From contig OW388296.1 of the NCBI GenBank assembly GCA_936450465.1, positions 31,411,638 to 31,475,637 of the forward strand: 64,000 nt of DNA, written 5' to 3'. Of the stretch, positions 1 through 12,680 are shown in pieces. The notes beneath the pieces were generated by a model, which saw only the letters and a program-made list of their open reading frames with translations, was not told the DNA's origin and did not search any database. The position numbers were made by a program, and so were the translations under genes. Source of the stretch: Gibbula magus (lineage: Eukaryota; Mollusca; Gastropoda; Trochida; Trochidae). Positions within the stretch are counted from its first letter, which is position 1. The number at the start of each line of letters is the position of its first letter.

Positions 1-1098
1 CCAATGATATCTCTAGACGATACAGCTTTTTACAGCAATTATCCACATCATGAGATAGCTTTGACATCGTGAGATACACATACATTTCAAAATCTCATCA
101 ATCCTATTACTTCAAATTACTGGACGTCTTATGGTAGTGAGGTACATCTTTCATTGAAAACAAACTCAGAAGGATTTTAGATTTTTAATAAGATCTTACT
201 CTTTTACCTTCTGATATAAAATGTATCATCACTCATTGAATTCGAAATAACACTTCGGATATTTATAAGTTTATACTCATATTAATATATTTGAAAGGGT
301 CATATCTATAAGTTAGTGTATTATTTCATAATCACTGGTCCTTTTATCAGTGGAAGTATCTTTACCGTTATAATTTAAAACGTTTAATCATAGCTATGTA
401 TTTATAGAAATAATTTTGACATATTCCCAAATATTATCTTTATCATAATCTGATTAAAGATTTGTTTACACAGTTCTTGAAATTGTACAATTTAAATTTT
501 TGTCATGTTTTAACAGAACTGGTTTTAAAATTATTATCATAATAGGTCATCAATGTATTATTGTACGTGCGTTCAAACATGCCATCAACGAACGATTATA
601 TACAAACATTGAAATTTAATTGTGTGTCATATATTTAGAAAAATAAATAAGTTAACTCCCATAATCTTCAAACCAATAGATAAATTATCTTATTTATTGG
701 TTGTCTATATCATTATTGCTTTATTGTACTGACTTTTAAATAATGTATTTTGATTTAACTACGATTTTGAAACACGATAATGTTTGTAACTGTTGGCAGA
801 ACAACTCTCATTCAGACACTGATTGGTACTACATTTCTGTGCCTTACTGCCTGTCAATGTTTATATATATCATGTGACTGTCACTCGTCCTCTTATACAA
901 CCAATCCGTGTTCATGTGCATACTTATTGATAACCATTGCCAAACAATGTGTAGGCCCGTGTGTAATGGAGTTTCAAAAAGATATGGTAAGATTGATTTG
1001 AAATGTAATTATGTACAAATGTACGATATTTGTCAAACTACACATGAAACAAAAACGCAAGTGTTTCACACCAGGTACAACATTGACAGACAGAAGTA

Positions 1099-1100
<2 letters not shown>
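1..1100. other. AT-rich intergenic DNA, no gene seen
   Basis: Only short open frames occur here and none resembles a known protein. No repeat family shared with the rest of the window was recognised. Confidence 0.5.

Positions 1101-1159
<59 letters not shown>
1101..1159. repeat. (TA)n microsatellite
   Basis: An uninterrupted TA dinucleotide tract of about 59 bp. The poly(Tyr-Ile) frames across it are artefacts of the repeat. Confidence 0.97.
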
Positions 1160-1163
<4 letters not shown>

Positions 1164-2926
1164 CGAAGTAAGGTTATATATAGAAAAGAGTAAACATCAG
1201 ATGGTTTTGACTAGATCAATCTTCTTTAATACAATACGATGAGCTCATTTCGACCAGTATATCGGTCTTTTCAAGTATGGTTAACATGTGGAAGATTGCA
1301 TATTTATGTATGAACAAAAACAATAGCATGTTGTAATGCTCAACATCTTAACACATCAGTGTATTGACACCACAATCAGTCATTGTCTTTCAATCACGTT
1401 CTATATATAGTTCGAACAGCATCCCAACTCAAATCTCAATTTGATGCATGGTATAATTATGAATAAGTCTGGTCACCTATCGGGCGAACTGCACTCAATC
1501 ATGCTGACCTTCACTGCTTGCGGTCAAGTGAACCCTGTACGTGTACACGTTAGCCACACAATACAACTGGGTATATGATCAAAGGCCAAGTCCTGACTTT
1601 GTGGTATCCATGGCTATCCACGGTATTCTGTTTTGAATTTAAAGTCTTTACCTAATGTTGTTGATATTCTGCAATGTTGTTTTATCCAGATTTTCTTTTA
1701 CATGTTACAAAATGTATTTTGAATAAACGTTTGGAAAAATGTTCTTATTGATATTTTCTTTATCTGGTTTAAGGTCCAAAAAAAGAGAGAATTTGTTTCT
1801 GGTTTCCGCCTGCGTCAGTTTCAAAACCACGCCTCAGGTCTTTTTTTAAAGTTTTTACAAAAGAAAACTTTGGACATAGAAAATGTCACTCGTTTCTGAT
1901 GAGATGGAGTCTAGGGGTAAGGTTATTGACTATTTGGATTAGTAACACATATTTAAGAGGGTTTGAGCTTTATTTATATAAATAATTGAATAAATTTTGT
2001 TCGTTTATCTCTTCATTCCAAAACAAAAATGTCGCAAAAAATAAATATAATCGCGTCATCGCATTATTTTTGTCAGGCTGAAAAGACCAGAAACATTTTT
2101 AATTTTATTGTTTAGGCCTAAACTGTCACGGAGTTTCGATTTCGAGAGGATAGCAAACCTGTTTCTAGAATTAATGATTCGAGTGGCTTGCAACATTACC
2201 TCTGAACTATTGACAATAAGATCGCTGATTCCAGGCGATGCTTGCTAGTTGCAATGGAAAATCTCAATGGTCGTCTGCGCCGTCCTCCTAGCTAGATACA
2301 CATGAAAGCAAATGTACTCACATCACTTGAAAAACAAAATACCTGCACTTTTAGTCATGTACGTGCGTGTATTGACAGAGCAACTACATAAACAAAATGA
2401 TCTTAAATCAATCGATTTTCCCAATGAATCTTTACGATGGTGCCTAATTTAGTGCAAAAGGTTGATTTCTGAGATCTCAAAATTAGAATAATACAGCCAA
2501 ACATCGTTTACCAAGCTATCCGCACAGTATTATTTCAAATCTTCTCTGTGCATTTCTATGCAAATTTTGATTCACTAAACCGCACGAGTCGCTATCCAGA
2601 ATACTTTTAACTGCAACCAAATCGGGCGCATAAACAGGGTCTCTCTGTATATCTTTTTGTTCGTTAAAGCAGTATTTACAACAACCAATTTCGAAACCTC
2701 CATCATATTACATCAACGCCCCTTGACAATTTCAGCCATTCTTCTATGTGACAATAGACGAGGAAATACTCAACTAACAGTTTAGTAACATTCCTATGGC
2801 GACATGAAAACACTGCGGTGTTTATCAAGGGAATGGTGACGGCGTATGACATTATATATCTCAATTATCCAGTAAATGGTGTGAAAATGACGGTGCCCTG
2901 CTGGGTGAAGAGGCAATTACTGTTGT
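1160..2926. other. intergenic DNA, nothing recognised
   Basis: No coding similarity, RNA gene or shared repeat could be supported in this stretch. Confidence 0.4.
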
Positions 2927-3316
2927 TATCTCGCATGGAAGTACATATTCAACACTGTTGTAAGGAAAGTTATATTCACAACTCAATTGTATTGTAATAA
3001 ACATTCTCTTCTCAGTTCTCCTTTTTCCACTTCCTAATGTCTATGCCCCCAGTGTCCCAGACATTAGAATGCTCATATTGATGACACCAAGAAGGCATTT
3101 GCAGAACTGATACTGTCATGCTATCTCGCATGGAAGAACATATTCAACACTGTTGTTAGGAAAGTTATATTCACAACTCAATTGTATTGTAATAAACATT
3201 CTCTTCTCAGTTCTCCTTTTCCCACTTCCTAATGTCTATGCCCTCAGTGTACTAGACGTTAGAATGCTCGTATTGATGACACCAAGAAGGCATTTGCAGT
3301 ACTGATACTGTCATGT
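2927..3316. repeat. direct tandem duplication, 2 x 195 bp
   Basis: Two head-to-tail copies (2927-3121 and 3122-3316), both starting TATCTCGCATGGAAG and differing by scattered substitutions. No coding potential is evident. Near identity suggests a fairly recent duplication. Confidence 0.9.
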
Positions 3317-3344
3317 ACTGTCATACATCAAGATGAAATACAAC

Positions 3345-3923
3345 ATTCAGATCAAGATTCAATTCGTTTTATTCCACACGACCACCAATGGTGGTATAAG
3401 AATACAGTACATGGTATAATATAACATACATAAGGTGACAAGATGACAGAATAGAAATAGTAAATCTATGTACATTCATGGAAGAGAGTAGTAATACTAG
3501 TTTGACACTTTTCTTGTTATAATATTAATAAAAATTGAGAGTGATTTCAAAATATTCCTTTTCTTAGAGGCGAAAAGTAGTTTGTATGATGTTAAATTTG
3601 GGTTTTTAACGAATTTGATGGGTAAACGTTTGCATCTTTCAATATCTAAAGCAGAACAACGAATCATATAGTGTAATTCATCTGCTATTGCTGGGAAATA
3701 ATTTACAAGATCTATTTTCTTTAGGGATGTTGGTCCAGCGACCTGTTCCTATTGGTAATTTGTGGTTTGTAGTTCTGAATTTAAGTATGGGGAATGAAAT
3801 TGATTTAGGAAGATAGAGATAGTATTCAAATGTTGGAAATTGTTTGTGATACTTATAGTAAAAACCTGACTTAATTGACTTAATTATGAGGAAAACCAAT
3901 TTATATGGCGAACTTAACACCAA
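3345..3923 (-). mobile_element. LINE 3' remnant (reverse transcriptase C-terminus and tail)
   Basis: On the minus strand, conceptual translation near 3720-3790 reads FRTTNHKLPIGTGRW then NIPKENRSCKL, the conserved C-terminal block of many non-LTR retrotransposon ORF2 proteins. Downstream pieces, in shifted frames, lead to a 3' end with an AATAAAAC-like tail near 3360. Several stops and frame changes show decay. It is a 5'-truncated copy of undetermined clade. Confidence 0.75.
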
Positions 3924-4139
3924 GCATCACAATATGTTATATGATGCATTTTACATCAACCCTAAGAACATTGAGTATCAGAAGTATGTCATATGATTCA
4001 TATGAGGCACATTCAACTTATAATAGCTTAATTCAATATACAATCAAACGTGAGGTTATAAATGGATTATTTTGGAGCTGTTATAACTTCGTTTCAAGGT
4101 CGTTCATCAAATGCCAATGATGTTAGATGACACATGTTG

Positions 4140-4330
4140 CCTACATATGCCGTCTGTTCCATAACAGCGAGCGATTAATTCGCACATTTGAGCGCTCATT
4201 CTCCCCTGAAGGACACGGAGCGATATCTCGAGGCTTGCTCGCTTTGCTACGTAGCGCTACATTGAGCAATCGCGTTCAAGATAGAATATAAGTGATTGAG
4301 CGATTACTTTTAAACCTCTCTTGAACATGG
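4140..4330 (-). repeat. dispersed repeat shared with 33676-33860
   Basis: Contains TTGAACGCGATTGCTCAATG and GCGCTACGTAGCAAAGCGAG when read on the minus strand. A related stretch lies on the plus strand at 33676-33860. Both are rich in short GAGCG and CATTGAGCG motifs. No coding capacity; class unknown. Confidence 0.55.
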
Positions 4331-4353
4331 CCATGTTGTTAACTTCAGGGATT

Positions 4354-4509
4354 TGGTTAGTCTAACACTTAGACTGTTAAAACAAATATTGAAAATGAGC
4401 CTTTTTTATACCATTTCTAACTGTCTCCTTTTCAATATGAAATAAAATGGTGATATTTTCAGAATAAATATTTGTTTCATAGTCTGAGTGTAGTCTAAGT
4501 GTAAGACTA
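4354..4509. repeat. small foldback element
   Basis: The left end AGTCTAACACTTAGACT is echoed in inverted orientation by AGTCTAAGTGTAAGACT at the right end, with ACAAATATT / AATATTTGT further in. A short non-coding inverted-repeat element, probably a MITE. Target duplication not established. Confidence 0.5.
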
Positions 4510-5228
4510 GGATTTGGTTTGAACGCGATCAGCATTTCATTTACGTTGCGGTTGGAAACAGTCAATGTGTTGAAATTTATTAAAAAGTTTACCTTACATC
4601 AACCGTCAACATATATATGTAAACTTAATGATGAGCTTGCTTGGAATCAATTACCTAAATATTACCTTTAGACCTCACCAAATGCCAGCGACGTGATCAC
4701 TGTCTCTTAGATTAGGACAGTGAAATCTGGAACATACAGTGTGTCCTATCGAGAAACAAAGAAATTATGCTTTAACTGCCTTTCATAATGCAGTTAAATA
4801 CAAATACAGGTCATTTTCAAATAAATCCGTTCAAAAAAATAAGTTTTCAAGTTTCATTAGTATAGCAATATGCTGCTTCCAAGACCGCCTTGATCACTAT
4901 TCTAAAACTAAGCATTGTCGTCAAATACTAATGGAATTGTTTCACTCGTGTTTTGCCATTTCAAGTCAATCATCATTTGAACATGAATAAACATAGCCTT
5001 GTTTACTTTCTTTCCTGGGGAAAGATAGGGAGACACATCGATTATTGTGAGAGGACTTAGTTTCTGAATTGCATTTGCGTCCCTTAAGAGTTAAAAAACA
5101 AACACGTTTCTTAAATGAGTCTTTAACGATGATAGCGATCAAAACACAGCAACTGAGGAATATCATTCTTGTCGATATCGTGTAGGAATTCTCAGTTGAT
5201 TGCATGTACTTTAACCTCACTAGGCACT

Positions 5229-5770
5229 TCTCACTTATGGCATGGGCCGTCGTCCGTCGTCCATCGTCCGTCGTCCCTAAACGTTTCACATTTTCGACTT
5301 CCCCTTCAGAACCGTTACACCTCAGAAGCTGAAAGTTTGTGGGGAGGTACCTTGCACCTAGGGGATCTTATTTTGTACATTTAATTCGACCCCCTTTTAT
5401 ATGTTCGTGGCACGCACTTCCCATACAATCTTTAAACGACTTCTTCTCCGAAACCAGTTGGCATTGGAAGCTGAAATATTCAGAATAACATCTTTATAAC
5501 ATGAGGTTTTATATTTGTTCATTTGGATTTGACCATCAAATATGGGCGTGGCACCCTAAGATCCTTAAACGACTTCTCCTCAAGAACAAGCAATGCTATG
5601 CAGTTCAAATTTTGGAAATATGATCTTTGATAGATGGAAACTCACTTTGTAAATTTCATTAAATGGAAAAAACGGTCGTGGCAGGGGTGCAATTTAAGTT
5701 TTTCATCTCAAGAACCAATAATGCTAAAGTACTTTTGGTATCAAATGTGCGAATGGTTACAGGTAATGTT
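5229..5770. repeat. degenerate tandem repeat, about 150-bp period
   Basis: Begins with GTCCGTCGTCCATCGTCC and continues with diverged repeats of a unit containing TTAAACGACTTCTTCTCC-like text near 5430, 5565 and 5695. Related inverted sequence occurs near 8600-8650. Short open frames inside are not credible genes. Confidence 0.6.
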
Positions 5771-5777
5771 GAATCTA

Positions 5778-6288
5778 CACTGCCGTCCAAAAGAAACGCC
5801 CACATGAATCTTTAAGATGAATTATATTACTTTAACACATAATTAATGATCGTATCAAGGTTGTAATGAAACAATATTTGATATGACAATCCATTGGCCA
5901 TGAATTGCACAACCACCCGTGACCACGCCCCCCAAAAACCTGCTACTTCCGGTTTTTGATTTGTACAATAAGTGTATTACCATGACCACATATGCAGCGT
6001 TATCACTTTGGTATTTTGTGGACAGGTGAACATTGTCAGGAGGACTTTGGTGGTATGGTCTTCGGAGTTACAGAGTATGGTGCAGCAAAACTGTTTTTAA
6101 ACCATGATCGAAAACTGAACAGTTACCATCTCTAATTTTCCCAGTACAACATGTAAATTTATGAAACTTCGATATTTTGTTCAAAAATGATGCAACTTCA
6201 TAATGCCACACTTTGGTTAACATGCTCCTGATACTTTTTTCTGAAATCTCATAACATATCTGGTGGGCGTTTCTTTTGGACGGCAGTA
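5778..6288. mobile_element. Tc1/mariner-type non-autonomous element
   Basis: A 511-bp segment with terminal inverted repeats: CACTGCCGTCCAAAAGAAAC on the left, and its complement GTTTCTTTTGGACGGCAGT on the right. It is flanked by TA on both sides, and the ends are typical of the Tc1/mariner superfamily. It has no transposase ORF. A second family member sits at 21471-21998. Confidence 0.8.
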
Positions 6289-9087
6289 TACGATTGAATT
6301 TGGAATTGTTCAACTACGAATGTATCTAAGCGCTAATTTCGTGCAAGTCGTTTTCGTTTTGACGTCATTTGCATACCTGGTAATTGACATTACTGCACTG
6401 ACAAAGGGTAAAGCTTTTCCTATGTGTTAAATAATCATTCACAAGCTATTTATGTCATCGTCAAGTCAGTTGTGCAAATTATCGAGCTTTAGCAAGATAA
6501 AATGAATAGAAATTTTCAAATTGCCGATTTCTTTAGTTTTGGAAAATCATTTTGCATATCGATCGACGCTCAGATAATGAAGTAACAATGAACCGTTTTT
6601 GGATGATTCATGATCTTTTCTTTTGCTACATTTACACACATTTGAGGCATTTCTAACCATGACTCGCTAATATCCTCACATCGTACTTACATAGTGTGAC
6701 TCAGAAAATACCCTCAGTCAAAAATGTCAAGACATGTGACTGTATTACAGAGTATATACATGTACTCTTGAATCAATATCTCAAATCCTTATAGACTGCA
6801 AATGTCAGACGTCGATTACATCTGTTCATTCTTCCTTTAGATCCAATGTCAATACGTCTCCGTAAGCATGCTGATCCGTTTAGTTTATTTAACGTCTTTC
6901 TACGCCGTTTTCAATCGATAAAAAGCAAAATGTTGTTTTCCAATCCCGTTGTTGCCTCTAGTACATTGTTGTTAGGTTTGTGTCGAAAACGTCGATGTCT
7001 GATGCAGCCTGCTTAAAGCTGTATAAGTATAAATGTGTGTGTGGTATAGCTAGATGAGATAGTATTACCTACGAGGGCAATGATATGGAGGTTCCTATTT
7101 TTCATACGATGCCCTAGGGCAAAATATCACTGTCACGGTGACGTGGCATCATAAACAATGCTTTGACGTCACGCTTCGTCTATGACGTTGCGTTCTAAAT
7201 GCCTGTGGTTGAAAGTGGATTTTAGTGTATTCTTATTAATTTCGCGACTTCGGTAATCAAGAGAACATTACATTTGTTATGAGAATGTATTTTTTCAATA
7301 TATAACATCAAATAGCTAAGTTTAATTGTCTTTGGGTCACAAAAGTTTAGTTGTAAGGATGACATAGGCCTTGACCCCTAAACGCTGATATCATTGAAGG
7401 GTCTAAAATCAGTCAAATTAAATAGAGTTACCTCCATTCCGCAAACTTAAAGAAGTTAATAGATATGTATAGGTCCAGAAAAGCTTCTAAAATATTCTAG
7501 AGGCAGTTAAAGTCTGTTTGTGTGAAGCACTGACACATTCTGCTCTTGGATTCTGCAATATATGACTCGATGCATCTTCATGACTATATGCGTTCGGTGA
7601 ATGTTCACCAAGTTCCTCCTGCGTTCTTACTGGGTTCTTATAACGTGTATAATACGCTTACAAATACCCCACTACGCAGGCGCGGTGATCAGTGAAGGAT
7701 TCGCGCTCAAACTGCTTATTCATCTATTGCCTGCAAATGTGGTAACTGCGCAATGACAGGGCGTTGTCTCTCTCATGCCATCATGCTTTATGTGGACTTA
7801 TAAATGGTAAGAGAGCGCAAATTGAACATAGTGCAAATCTGTTGTGAACCCCCTAAGAACACTTGGGTCTTAGGAGGATCGCAAGAGACGTGATAGAAGT
7901 GTAGTAACAGCGCAATTGGGACGCAATAGGCGCGTAGTAGCACTTTCCATGCACATCCAGACAGAAGAAGTACGTTTCCAACTCGTTCCAAACATTTCCC
8001 ACTACGTTTCTAATACGTCCAAGGAGTTTACGTTGGGTTGCCACGGTGACTGCACTGCGTTCCCCCGGCGCTCTCGTCAGAGTCAGGGCTCTTGGTCGTT
8101 CTTGGAGTTCCCAGTGGATCCTTGAGAGCTTCGACTGCGGCCCTAATACGTTCTATGAGCTCTTACTGCGCTTCTCTCGCGTTTTGCTTAATTTTAGAAC
8201 CCACTTGGAACGCCGTGACAACGCATGCCCAGTGTGACAGGGGGTAAGGAGATTTGAAAACGACAATTTTGACAGTTTTGAAAACATGTGTTTCTCAGAA
8301 ATATGAACAGATAATGTTTTGAAATTTTAAATCTAGTGTAGTTGGCTTCTGAAAACATGATGTACTTCTGTTTCTTACTTCTGGTTGAACTATCTTCCAT
8401 TGTGTATTGTAACTCTTAGCTTTCTTTTGTGGTTGAGTGTAGTCTCTTTTCACGCCCATATTTGAAGGAGGTACGAGAGTCACAAATGTTGTTTTGGAAA
8501 TTTAAGAGAGGAATTCAGGTCTTTGAGAAGAGTCAGGACCTGATATACAAACTTTGATCCCATAATGCTATGTACCTTTCAACAACATTTCAGTTTCAGG
8601 GGAGTCGAAAATGTGAAAAGTTTATGGAGGACGCCTGATGGACAACGTACAGAGACCGAATGCCATGCCATTGCCCACCTGGGACTCATTATACGACTGA
8701 AAAGCTGAAAGCCAGTGATGTCATAATATAATATTTGCCATGCATGTTACTTAGATTTTATACAAACCTCGAAATGAAGTTCATTTCAACAATAATTGAG
8801 AGAGTTGACATTTTACTTGTTAACCATGGGCAGACTATAAACATATATATAGTTCAATTAATAACGTGCAAATTAAACTGGTATAAATGTTTACAGCATA
8901 CATCAGTTTAACTTAACTTTCAAACCGTATATAAGCCAGAGAAAACAAACACATTTCGAAATAATTATTTCATAAATTCGGTCCTGGCAATCAACAAAGA
9001 GATGCCGTGAAACAAACACATCAAAGTGTAATGGTATTTCTTATTACACTTGCTATTCGGGCCAGTTCAGAAACGTCTTCACAGTTT
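6289..9087. other. no gene; repeat-like islands only
   Basis: About 7700-8240 is more GC-rich than its surroundings and looks like part of a dispersed element, but no ends could be fixed. About 8590-8660 carries an inverted relative of the 5230-5300 repeat. The rest shows nothing recognisable. Confidence 0.4.
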
Positions 9088-9091
9088 TTAA

Positions 9092-9441
9092 AGGGGCAGT
9101 AGCACGTTTTTTCGCTCAAATAAGTCGATGAAATGAATTTGAAAGATAATGTCACCAAAAGTAAAACACCCTTCCCTCTAAGGAAAATCAAGTTAAAAAT
9201 GAGTGTACATGGTTTCGTAAAGTCATGGGAATCGTTTTCGTCATTCGAAATAATAAAATGTGTTCACAATAAAATGGCCGCCATGCAATTTTTGATTTTT
9301 ACGCAACACAGTTATTACCGCTATGAATAATTGGTTTGTGTAATAAGATGTTTTACCCTCTAAAGTGTTTATGATATAAACTATCATTATAAATGGGAAC
9401 TTTGAAAAAATAAAATTTGCAAAAAACGTGCTACTGCCCCT
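9092..9441 (+). mobile_element. TTAA MITE family 1, copy 1
   Basis: A 350-bp element flanked by TTAA (9088-9091 and 9442-9445). Terminal inverted repeats read AGGGGCAGTAGCACGTTTTT. There is no ORF. Other copies lie at 28057, 45810, 46899, 55991 and 57918 (truncated). The TTAA duplication and TTAAAGG-type ends fit the Kolobok/T2 group better than piggyBac. Confidence 0.88.
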
Positions 9442-9487
9442 TTAAACCATTTTAAACATAAGGTCAAGTAGAATACATACATGTAGA

Positions 9488-9630
9488 GGATATTTGACAT
9501 GCCTCGTCGAATACCATGTATATATCATCGAGTGAAGTAGAAATACAGCCACGAGTGTAAATATAGTATGTCTACTACACGAGATGAGATGAGATATACA
9601 TGGTATTCGACGAGACATGTCAAATGTTCT
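9488..9630. repeat. foldback element
   Basis: Imperfect inverted repeat: the arm near 9490-9524 (TCGTCGAATACCATGTATAT) pairs with 9594-9629 (ATATACATGGTATTCGACGA). Short, non-coding, likely MITE or hairpin remnant. Confidence 0.65.
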
Positions 9631-9848
9631 ATTTATTACAAATCATGCATTCATGAAGTTGGTAAATGACGTTAATTTTTATGAATGGAGCCTCCGAGAT
9701 CGCCTTACTTCCCACGGTCATCTTATTGAATTGAATTGACATTTTACTGATATGATAAATGAGTAAGGAGAAGTAAGTGAGACAAAACAGGTACATTGTA
9801 AATGCAGCCCAGCTACTCGTTCTCAACGGTCATATCAATGGAATATTT

Positions 9849-11167
9849 CTAATACATATTCGTTGATTTTGTAACTTTGCCTCTTACAACCGATAACATT
9901 TTGGAATAAAGCTCCTTTCCATTATGTTTGCTGAACTTCAAATAAATGTCATTCAACTTTATTTATGGAAAGAACTGTGGTACAAGTACAACAATAACGA
10001 TTACGTCAAAATCTGACATTTCTTCCACCTGGGCCTGAACATGCTATTCAAAATGTTCAGCAGGGCTCCAGTAACGAAGTCCAAGGCTTAGACTTGTCAC
10101 AGATTCTGGTCTCATTTCATCCTGGTCGGGCTTACTTTCAGTCGACAGCTTGGCATACACTGACGTGTCGTCGTTAATGATATGTCTGATGTTACTCTTG
10201 TCAAGTCCTAATGCAAGATAACCCACATGCATCAGGCCATTAGGAAACAGTTCTTGGCAGAGAAAGCAGCAGTCCAATACATGTTCAAGTTGTGTTTTGT
10301 TGAGAGACTTCATATATGATGGTTTAAAGCTTTCACTGTCAGGGCGTGACATCGTGAACTCATACAACTTCTATAAAACAAATAACGTTGTAAATATTTT
10401 GAAAGATATAAAAAATATAAATATATAAATGTTAGCATAAATTTAGAAATATGCACACATTATGGTGCAATATATTGCTGTCTATCTATCAAAGGTGTTA
10501 TTCTTAAAATGTTAGCGACCTATGCTAACCTTTTTCCAGATTCAAGTCGGTTGAGGAATAATGCTCGCAGCGCCCTTACTGGAGGGAGGGGGTGAAACAA
10601 AATGTAAGCCCCGTAAAATGTGAGGCGTAGTGGTGTTGGAGGAGAAGTTGAAATTGTAAACATTTTTGGAAAGCAGTCAAAGCCATAAACCTATGTGACT
10701 TTATTGGCCTGCTGAGCTAGAAATGTTCCGTTTTGAAACACGGCTTGAACAAGTCTTTTCAATATAAATAGGTAACATAGGATAGAAAATCTCAGCATTA
10801 TTAGAATAAAATGAAAGTCACGTGCTCTGAACTTCAAAGATTTAGAACCGTTTTGAAAGTTAAGTGATTGTAGGTAGGCCTAATAATCATATTAACGAAC
10901 TCATTTTTTATTGGCAATATTTTCAAAACTCACCAATGTTGCAACATGCTCATTGTTTGGGTTTCCTAGAACGTCAGCCCAGTTCATGCTATCGGTTGAA
11001 GAGGATCTTACAATAGTTTCTATACGTGGGTTCCTCACCTTGCGCTCCACAAAATAGTTTACCATGGCTTTGTTGTATCCTCTACCTTGATGCGCTGCTT
11101 TCACCCGGTGTGATGTCGTTTGTGCTACCCGTCCCCCATCGTGTATTAGACCGCAATGAAAACCTAC
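9849..11167 (-). pseudogene. NAT16-like N-acetyltransferase pseudogene A (exons 2 and 3)
   Basis: Exon 2 (10934-11167) is 234 nt, in frame, with good splice borders (CCTCCAG acceptor, GTGAGT donor). It keeps the acetyl-CoA loop AAHQGRGYNKAM and WADVLGNPN. Exon 3 (9849-10370) starts after TTTTATAG with KLYEFTMSRP and keeps RHIINDDTSVYAKL and LRYWSPA. It then carries a TAG at 10044-10046, a second in-frame stop and a net 42-nt loss before the final TAG at 9849-9851. Exon 1 is missing from this strand; a partial exon 1 lies inverted at 11811-11926. The protein is the most diverged of the array and shares wording with the relic at 55800. No expression can be inferred. Confidence 0.85.
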
Positions 11168-11602
11168 CTGGAGGGAAGATTGTCATAGCAAATGAGACAA
11201 TGTTTCAGCGGCCAAATATGTTTTTGTTTTATTTTTCAGAAAAATTAAACTTTGCAAGCACTGTATCCGAATGTGTGGGATCTCCTTTACTTGTTTAGTA
11301 GTTTTTGTCATCAATTTAAAGTCATTTGGCACTCATTTATTATGAAAAGCTAACAAACTTCATGGTTGTAATCTTAACTTAAGTTCACAAAGTCTTTTCA
11401 TCATGGTATCATCTTTTGTCAAAAATCCAGATTTCAACTTTAAAAAAAATTAATTGCCACCCCAATCCGTTAAATGTTAAACATATAACATTTACTTATA
11501 CCTTCTGATATATATTAAAGGCATTGGCCACAAACTAATGTTAAATAAAACAATTACATATTATCTGAGAAAAACAAGGATATTACATTGTTTTCCTAAA
11601 GG

Positions 11603-11748
11603 CATCCTCTGTTACCAGGGTTTTATATATGCTCCGTTACTCTCCACTATATCATCCTGGGACACTCTATAAGGGAAATCTGTACTCAAATTGCCCGCCC
11701 TTGGCCGGAGTAACGGAGCATATATAAAACCCTGGGTAACCGAGGATG
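11603..11748. mobile_element. Mutator-type palindromic MITE, copy 1
   Basis: A 146-bp element with long inverted ends (CATCCTC...GTTACC and the complement ending CCGAGGATG, inner arm TTTTATATATGCTCCGTTAC). It is flanked by a perfect 9-bp duplication, TCCTAAAGG (11594-11602 and 11749-11757). A 9-bp duplication is typical of Mutator-like elements. A shorter copy with its own 9-bp duplication is at 27888-27970. Confidence 0.82.
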
Positions 11749-11810
11749 TCCTAAAGGTAGAAATAGACTATATAATCAATGTCATATATAACTCACAATT
11801 TTCACTCAGA

Positions 11811-11926
11811 CATCGGTACTGTGTATGAAGGATTGGATTATCTCCCCTACTTCTATCATGACTACATCAACAATCCTGACTATATATCCATTGTGTGTGA
11901 GGTAGACGGGATATATGACCAAGGAT
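11811..11926 (+). pseudogene. orphan acetyltransferase exon 1 fragment
   Basis: Plus-strand translation gives DIGTVYEGLDYLPYFYHDYI followed by NNPDYISIVCEVDG, clearly exon 1 of the acetyltransferase family. It lacks the first roughly 18 codons, and the normal end (Lys-Ile and GTAAGT donor) is replaced by unrelated sequence. It faces away from exons 2 and 3 of pseudogene A, so it was inverted or belongs to another lost copy. Confidence 0.85.
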
Positions 11927-12680
11927 GTGATATATGATATATATTACCTTGTGTGTATGTATATGATAAGTATATGGTCAACAAATTTGTTATGTTGTTA
12001 ATGTTTGCATATTTATGGGCATTTATTAAATCGTATTATAGATTCAAATATACCTACGTCATGATATCAATGTGAAAATCTATTAGTGTTGCCAAATGTA
12101 AATGATTGCAATCATTTGCTGCCTTTTCACTATAATTAAGGTAATATATAGCTTTATAATTAACTATGAATTTGATATTGTCTAAAATTATACTTAAAAG
12201 TTATTGGTAAGCTCAATTTTCTCTATTCAATTTCATCTAATTGTTGAACCACACAATGCCATCATCAATATGTTCAAGGCATCATTTAGATGCAAATGGC
12301 ATTTTGATTAACGAAATAAAGCAGCAATCATTATCGCAGTCGTATCAGCAAACCATTAGTGTAATTCATGAGGAAAGTGTGTCCTCGTCATTCAAGAACA
12401 ATATAATGTTCAAATGCACGTCATAGCCTTTGCCATTGTTATAATGATATTGTTGACACTTTCAGTTGTTCAAACACACTATTTCATTCTTTAAATTAAA
12501 CTAACATTAAATCATATGGATGTAAAAGGTCACACTTGGTAAATCCAGAATATCCAATCACATGTTCGCATTCTTTTAACTATTAACTAGAAATATGTGC
12601 ATGTGATGCACTGTGATGTCCCCCGCTCCAACTTCCAATCCAACCTTGTCATCTTAACCTTATTATAATAAATAAATAAT
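11927..12680. other. no gene seen
   Basis: AT-rich sequence with one 61-codon open frame (12241-12426) that resembles nothing known to me. No repeat could be delimited. Confidence 0.4.

Noticed and set aside
780..1193. Short open frames, one with a hydrophobic start
   Set aside because: Under 90 codons, and two of the three run into the (TA)n tract; no similarity.
9092..9441. piggyBac origin of the TTAA MITEs
   Set aside because: Not excluded, but the TTAAAGG-type ends and the THAP relic in a related element fit Kolobok/T2 better. TA or TTA duplications also cannot be fully separated from TTAA at single sites.
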